Positions 17,369 through 21,309 of a stretch of DNA of 21,309 bases are shown piece by piece. This DNA is from Caulochytrium protostelioides. Taxonomy: Eukaryota > Chytridiomycota > Caulochytriomycetes > Caulochytriales > Caulochytriaceae. The DNA lies in assembly GCA_003615045.1 (NCBI GenBank), contig ML014368.1, forward strand, positions 1 to 21,309, written 5' to 3'. The notes under the pieces were generated by a model, which worked only from the letters and a program-made list of their open reading frames with translations, was not told the DNA's origin and did no database searches. The position numbers and the translations under genes are program-made. The first letter of the stretch is position 1. The number at the start of each line of letters is the position of its first letter.

Positions 17369-17642
17369 GCGCGGTTCGCAGGTTCGACGCAGGGTCTGGA
17401 AGCGGGCCAAGGCTTTCGGTCCTCGGGGATGAGCGTCATCGATGGCGCGGATGGCCCACTCTCTCCGACGGGGCGGCCCCACCCGCCGCTCGATGCCGCC
17501 CGGGAAGACATCGACCTGCATAAGTCGGGGGTAGATGTCCACGCCGCCCTCGGCCCATCGACCCCCGCGTCGTCGTCGTCGCCACGCCTCCCTGCGGATG
17601 GGTCGTGCGGGCAGACTCGGATGGACCGCTGCGGTTGAGGCT

Positions 17643-17717
17643 GGGAGCCGGGAGACCGGGAGCCGGGAGACCGGGAGCCGGGAGACCGGGAGCCGGGAGA
17701 CCGGGAGCCGGGAGACC
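17643..17717. repeat. 15-base minisatellite, five copies
   Basis: Five perfect tandem copies of GGGAGCCGGGAGACC, followed by a degenerate sixth. Since 15 is a multiple of three, every frame through it gives a five-residue repeat (for example GSRET), producing misleading long frames on both strands. Confidence 0.92.
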
Positions 17718-18080
17718 GGGCGCCGGGCGTGCGGTCCTCGCCGCCGCTGGCGCAGCCCTGGCTCCCGTGGCCGAAGGACCCGCGGTCCCAGGCGGCGTTG
17801 GGAGGATCGGCCGCGCGCTCGAGTGCACGTGCGCTGTGGACGGTCAATGAGTGGCGGCGGCGACGGCGGCGGTTCCAGGCTCGGCGGTTGACAGGGACAA
17901 CGGCGGGCGAACGGGCGCCGCCACCGCCCATCGGGGCCATCGCCCGATCTTCTCGCCCGACCCTTCCCGGGCCGCCGGTGGAGCGTGGCGCAGCGCGGCG
18001 CATGATGCTTCCGCCCGGCCGGAGCGGACGACAGCTTCCATACTCAGCGACCCGTGGACCGCCGGATGGCCGCTGCAGGG

Positions 18081-18116
18081 CCCTGGCCCTAGCCCTAGCA
18101 CTAGCCCTAGCCCTCG
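18081..18116. repeat. CCCTAG-type hexamer array
   Basis: Six tandem hexamers: CCCTGG, CCCTAG, CCCTAG, CACTAG, CCCTAG, CCCTCG. On the other strand this reads CTAGGG, one base from the common fungal telomere unit TTAGGG. The array is short and degenerate and lies inside the chromosome between genes. Confidence 0.8.
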
Positions 18117-18129
18117 CTCGGGCCCGAGC
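18116..18129. repeat. Perfect 14-base palindrome GCTCGGGCCCGAGC
   Basis: A perfect self-complementary sequence directly abutting the CCCTAG hexamer array, followed by a further TCGGGC. It could form a cruciform or bind a dimeric protein; no function is evident. Confidence 0.8.
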
Positions 18130-18406
18130 TCGGGCATCTAGCGTCACGGCGGTCGGGGACAACGGTCCCGAGCGGCAAAGGGGGACGACGAAGCGGGACG
18201 ACGAGCGCTGGCCAGCGTGACCCCTCGGACCCCGTTCGAGACCGCCGGCTAGCGGATCGCGGATCGCCGCGCCGGCGGCGTCTGTTCATGCCGCAGGGAC
18301 CTTGCGAGGACACGGCGGCGAGCGGCGGCTGGCCGCTGGCTGGCGAACCGCTGGGCGGATGCTCCGGGCTGGTGTGCCGGTTACAGGGAAGCGGCGTGGC
18401 GAAAGG

Positions 18407-18414
18407 TATATAAA
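18407..18414 (+). promoter_or_regulatory. TATA box of the second secreted-protein gene
   Basis: TATATAAA, a textbook TATA box, stands 623 bases before the ATG at 19030. The expected leader of nearly 600 bases contains upstream AUGs at 18532 and 18593 and a strong T tract at 18793-18826. Confidence 0.7.
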
Positions 18415-18592
18415 CTCCTCGAACGCCGCTTTCATGGTATACGAGCCAGGCGCGCCATCACTCATCCACACCGTGCAAACGTCGTGAGAGACCGAGCCAA
18501 TTGGACCGCCTTCGCCTCGGCACATCGTGCCATGCTCAACCAAACCTCCGCGCGAGTCCACCGCCTTTCTCGGACCCTTGGGATCGCTCTAC

Positions 18593-18739
18593 ATGCGCAG
18601 ACCCGCCACTGACCGATATTGGCATCGCTATTCACCATCGATAGTTGCGTCAGCGCCATCGCCGGCGTTCTCTTTCGTGACGGACGGATCTCCTTCGCAA
18701 GAACGCTTACGGTCGCCGTCGCTGCGGCCATCGAGGTAA
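18593..18739 (+). CDS. Upstream open reading frame (48 codons) in the leader of the 19030 gene
   Basis: This ATG opens a frame of 48 codons ending in a TAA that is part of GGTAAAC. Another short frame starts at 18532 and ends at 18612. If the GT at 18736 is a splice donor, the stop of this frame would be removed and the frame would fuse to the main coding sequence. Translation is not demonstrated. Confidence 0.25.
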   Translation: MRRPATDRYWHRYSPSIVASAPSPAFSFVTDGSPSQERLRSPSLRPSR

Positions 18740-18950
18740 ACACGCCCGAGTCTTTGTCCGCGGAGTCCCTTTGCCAGTGTTACAGTCATCGATTCTTTTG
18801 TTTTTGTCTTTTCTGTTTTTTTTTGCAACCCTTTTGGTCTATCCCTCTTGGCTGCCCCCTCTGTACCTTTTGTTCTTGTTATTGGCCCCTTATTCCCCGG
18901 GTCTTGGTCTCCACCGGCCCCCTTACCTACCTCACGTGCGCGCCACGTAG
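18736..18950 (+). other. Candidate leader intron (215 bases)
   Basis: The donor is GAG|GTAAAC at 18736, followed by a long pyrimidine tract (TTTTGTTTTTGTCTTTTC and more, 18793-18826). The first AG after that tract is CGTAG at 18949-18950. Splicing would shorten the leader. It also joins the frame that starts at ATG 18593 to the main frame in phase, which could be chance (one in three). I see no strong branch-point match. Confidence 0.3.
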
Positions 18951-19029
18951 TGTCGCCTGCGCCTGCGCCTTCTACTGCGCCTGCGCCTGCGCCTCGTCGC
19001 TTGCCGCTTCGTCGCTTGCGCCGGTGACC

Positions 19030-21135
19030 ATGCTTCCCCTCAGCGTCATCCTCGCGGGTGCCATGGGCACCACCGCGATCGCCACGGCCGTGATGGGGCC
19101 GAACGTCGTGAGCGGGTCTCCGCACCACCACCACCACCACCAAGTCCGCCGCCAGGACACGAGCGCCTACCACGCACCGGCCTACGCCACCTACGGGGAA
19201 GGCCCCCACGCCGACCGCGCCCGGGACCGCGGCCCCGCCGCCGACGAGGAGCCGTCGGAGGCCGCCGCGCTGCCGCCACGAGCGGCCGCCGCTGCCGCTG
19301 CCGCGACGCCGCCGACGACCACCACCGCGGCCACGGAGGCGACGGCGACGACGGCCGAGCGCAGCGCGATGGACGCCGCCGCCATCGGGGCTCCCCCCTC
19401 CGCCCTCGGCTACGGCCGTCCGCCGTACATGACGGCGACCCCAGGCTTCCGTGGGGCCGATGGGCCGACCAGCATGCGCCGGCGTCCCGACGGCCGTCGG
19501 GATCGGCCCTCGGATCGCTTCGACCTGTCCGATGAGGCCCGGGCCGTGGCCGTGGCCGAAGACGACAACGAGGCCGAGGCCGAGGCCGAGGCCGACACGG
19601 ATGCTCGCGACGCGATGGACGCCGAGCGCGACGGAGCGGGCGATACCGCCGACGATGCGCGTGAATGGTCCGTGCCCCGTCGCGGTGGTGCAGGGGTCGA
19701 CCGCTCGGACCGCCGTGCAGGAACGCGCCTCGCCTACAAGGGGCACGGGGCGCCGGCCCAGGACTATCGTCCTCCGGCCTATCGCCCCCGCGGCGGCGCC
19801 CACGGTCGGGAAGGAGGACGCGGGGAGCCGGCCCCGGCCCTGCCGCCACGCATCAATATCCCGCGGCTGACGGCGCTGCCGCGCGCCTTGGACGAACTGA
19901 CGGGATCACCTGCTCCCGCGTCGCCGACCGCGGCCACGTCGCCGACCCCGTCGAGCCGCGGCGGAACGCTCACCGGCGGGCCCACGCCGACACCGACCCC
20001 CACGCCCAGCACGGGCTCCCTGACGGCGCTCGTGACGGCGGCCGAGGCGGGAGTCATGCAACTCACGCGCCGCGAGCTCACGGGCCTGTCGCCGGCCTTT
20101 GCCGAGGGCCTGCCGCGCCACAACATCAAGCTCGAACCGATGTCCATGCGGGCGCCCGCGGGCCCCGCGCGCGACGATGCGGGATCACGGCTGAAGGGCC
20201 ACAGGCGCGTGCGCCGAGACCTCGCGGCCGTGACGTCGCGTGCAGCGCACGATCTTGCCCGACGTGGCACGGCGCATACCATGCGCACGTCGACCACGGA
20301 CCTCCTCCCGCGTCGTCCAGTCGCCGCCGCCGGCACCCACGCCTCCGAGGACCCATGGGATGTGGGGCCGCTCCCATCGCGTGCCGAGAAGGCCCGGACC
20401 AGCACCGACCACGCCGCGGCGGCGACGGCGGCTGGGGCCGGCGCCTACTTCCGCCGTCACACCTCTCGCAGCGCCAGTCTGGCGGCAGGCCACGAGAGCC
20501 GCCATGTCGGAGGCGGCGACGCGCATCATTTGCATCCGGGGACGCACCGTCTCCAACGGATGAGCATGAACGGCCGCGCCGGTCATGTCTCTCCCCATCC
20601 CCCCCACGCGGACTCCGACCATCGCCACGGTGACTTCAGTCAGGATGCGGCTTGGAATCCCACGGTGTGGCATGATGCCGGATCGATCGACGACGCTGGG
20701 ACCGACGATACATGGACAAATGACCCATGGACCGACGGCATCGTGCGCCGTGGCGCGACGGCTGCGCCACGCTCGTCAACCTCGCCGACGCGCTACGGCG
20801 ACAACGACAGCGAACGCGACATTGGCGGCAACGACGATGGCGACAGCAACGGCGATCACGACAGAGGCCGCGACGCCAGCGACACCAGCGCGACGTATGC
20901 GATCGATCTGCCGCGCCCGGTCTCTTTTGGCATCCGGCATGACGGAGCGGCGGATCTCGCGCTCGCGGTCGAGCGGGTGACGGAGGGCTGGGACAGCACG
21001 GCCGACGATGCCGCGTGGAAGGCCATCGCGTTAGACGAGCAGGACGTCGTCGAGTCGGTCGAAGTGCATACCTTTATGCAGCCGCGCCACCGCAGCGACC
21101 ATCACTGGCGCCTGCGGTCCCGACTGGCTTACTAA
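19030..21135 (+). CDS. Second secreted His-rich protein with dibasic sites
   Basis: A 701-residue protein of no recognised family. The ATG at 19030 is chosen because it begins a hydrophobic signal-peptide-like stretch, MLPLSVILAGAMGTTAIATA; the frame is open further upstream but has no ATG there. A natural run of six His (32-37) follows, then VRRQ (40-41). The body is Ala/Pro/Asp-rich and probably disordered, with an acidic EAEAEAEAEAD segment and a PTPTPTPTPS stretch. Dibasic sites lie at 40-41, 150-152, 156-157, 217-218, 347-348, 392-393, 395-396, 411-412, 428-429, 475-476 and 573-574. The last 85 residues (about 617-701, from YAIDLPRPVSFGIRHDG) are less biased, with Trp and hydrophobic residues, and may be a folded domain. 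The plan resembles that of the 10827-14846 protein without obvious sequence similarity. A wall protein or a processed precursor are both possible. Confidence 0.7.
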   Translation: MLPLSVILAGAMGTTAIATAVMGPNVVSGSPHHHHHHQVRRQDTSAYHAPAYATYGEGPHADRARDRGPAADEEPSEAAALPPRAAAAAAAATPPTTTTAATEATATTAERSAMDAAAIGAPPSALGYGRPPYMTATPGFRGADGPTSMRRRPDGRRDRPSDRFDLSDEARAVAVAEDDNEAEAEAEADTDARDAMDAERDGAGDTADDAREWSVPRRGGAGVDRSDRRAGTRLAYKGHGAPAQDYRPPAYRPRGGAHGREGGRGEPAPALPPRINIPRLTALPRALDELTGSPAPASPTAATSPTPSSRGGTLTGGPTPTPTPTPSTGSLTALVTAAEAGVMQLTRRELTGLSPAFAEGLPRHNIKLEPMSMRAPAGPARDDAGSRLKGHRRVRRDLAAVTSRAAHDLARRGTAHTMRTSTTDLLPRRPVAAAGTHASEDPWDVGPLPSRAEKARTSTDHAAAATAAGAGAYFRRHTSRSASLAAGHESRHVGGGDAHHLHPGTHRLQRMSMNGRAGHVSPHPPHADSDHRHGDFSQDAAWNPTVWHDAGSIDDAGTDDTWTNDPWTDGIVRRGATAAPRSSTSPTRYGDNDSERDIGGNDDGDSNGDHDRGRDASDTSATYAIDLPRPVSFGIRHDGAADLALAVERVTEGWDSTADDAAWKAIALDEQDVVESVEVHTFMQPRHRSDHHWRLRSRLAY

Positions 21136-21222
21136 GGGTCATAACGGACGACATACGTATATTCTTTAAATGGAATTTTTAGGCGGTCCGGTGAGGCCAC
21201 GTTACACGAACACCATGATCCC
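21136..21222. other. Short AT-containing spacer after the second secreted-protein gene
   Basis: The stretch ACGTATATTCTTTAAATGG at 21154-21172 is the likely 3'-end region of the plus-strand gene. Nothing else is seen. Confidence 0.4.
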
Positions 21223-21309
21223 CTATCCTCGAGCCGTCGCATGGTCCTTCCAGGAGGCAGTCCGGGTTAAGTTGATCGCCGGATGCTCCTTGAGATCACG
21301 CTGCCATGT
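21223..21309 (-). CDS. Possible C-terminal end of a minus-strand gene at the right edge
   Basis: Reading inward from the right edge on the minus strand gives 28 codons then TAG at 21225-21223: a sequence beginning TWQRDLKEHPAINLTRTASW. Its balanced composition differs from the Arg/Pro/Ala-rich shadow frames around it. It would be convergent with the 19030-21135 gene, with 87 bases between the stops. The piece is too short to identify and may be chance. Confidence 0.25.
   Translation of the reverse strand, partial: TWQRDLKEHPAINLTRTASWKDHATARG

Larger units (their letters stand above)
17046..18406. other. Repeat-rich spacer, no convincing gene
   Basis: This region contains the LPMO-like gene's 3' UTR, then a 24-base tandem duplication, five copies of a 15-base minisatellite, a CCCTAG-type hexamer array and a 14-base palindrome. 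Long frames on both strands are low-complexity by-products of these repeats, and several start with non-ATG codons. Confidence 0.5.

Noticed and set aside
17380-17400. tRNA T-loop-like GCAGGTTCGACGCAG
   Set aside because: The five bases on each side of TTCGA do not pair, and no acceptor or anticodon arm can be drawn.
17151-17432. 93-codon frame with QQQQPEEP repeats
   Set aside because: Its ATG lies before the AATAAA signal of the LPMO-like gene, its first half is a CT-rich UTR and the repeat is a 24-base tandem duplication. No family resemblance.
17643-17717. CRISPR array
   Set aside because: The copies are directly adjacent with no spacers, and the genome is eukaryotic.
18081-18116. Interstitial telomere
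   Set aside because: The unit is CCCTAG, not CCCTAA, only six degenerate copies exist, and normal genes lie on both sides. Kept only as a telomere-like repeat.
17128-18162. 344-codon minus-strand frame with GSRSP repeats
   Set aside because: It starts at a TTG codon, and its repeat is the 15-base minisatellite, which stays open in every frame.
18619-19029. In-frame upstream extension of the second secreted protein
   Set aside because: The longer frame begins with TTG, not ATG, and its sequence is a T-rich leader. The ATG at 19030 begins a signal-like stretch. An extended form remains possible only through splicing from ATG 18593, reported separately.

Overview
The window looks like nuclear DNA of a fungus with a very GC-rich genome, rich in simple repeats and poor in introns. 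Three genes point to fungi: a Pho85-type (PHO80/PCL family) cyclin, an Iks1-type Ser/Thr kinase, and a secreted copper-oxygenase-like protein beginning with His after its signal peptide. A spliceosomal intron in the epimerase gene, TATA boxes 200-620 bases ahead of start codons, and Kex2-type dibasic sites in secreted proteins also fit. The small number of introns and the strong CCG/GCC bias suggest an early-diverging or zoosporic fungus, but I cannot name a species from sequence alone.

Layout: 1-264 (-) a possible partial gene running off the left edge; 265-2270 a long upstream region with a TATA box at 1709 and a 91-codon upstream reading frame; 2271-3272 (+) cyclin; 4082-7834 (+) IKS1-like kinase; 7887-9057 (-) UDP-glucose 4-epimerase with one 181-base intron, convergent with the kinase and only 52 bases from it; 9058-10826 a shared upstream region full of microsatellites; 10827-14846 (+) a 1339-residue secreted, His-rich, acidic protein with many Lys-Arg/Arg-Arg sites in front of similar short peptides; 14847-15920 spacer with a 19-base inverted repeat; 15921-17045 (+) secreted LPMO-like protein with a Cys-rich, probably chitin-binding, C-terminal module; 17046-19029 repeat-rich spacer; 19030-21135 (+) a second secreted His-rich protein with dibasic sites; 21223-21309 (-) a possible gene end at the right edge.

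Functionally there are two groups. The cyclin, kinase and epimerase are housekeeping or regulatory genes. The three genes from 10827 to 21135 all encode secreted proteins and all have a clear TATA box followed by a leader containing upstream AUGs, as if transcribed strongly under particular conditions. The most striking item is the 10827-14846 protein, which reads like a prepro-polypeptide from which a Kex2-like protease would release several different short peptides starting Gly-(Leu/Ile/Phe)-Pro-x-Pro or similar. The 19030-21135 protein shares its plan (signal peptide, His run, disordered acidic body, dibasic sites) without obvious sequence similarity.
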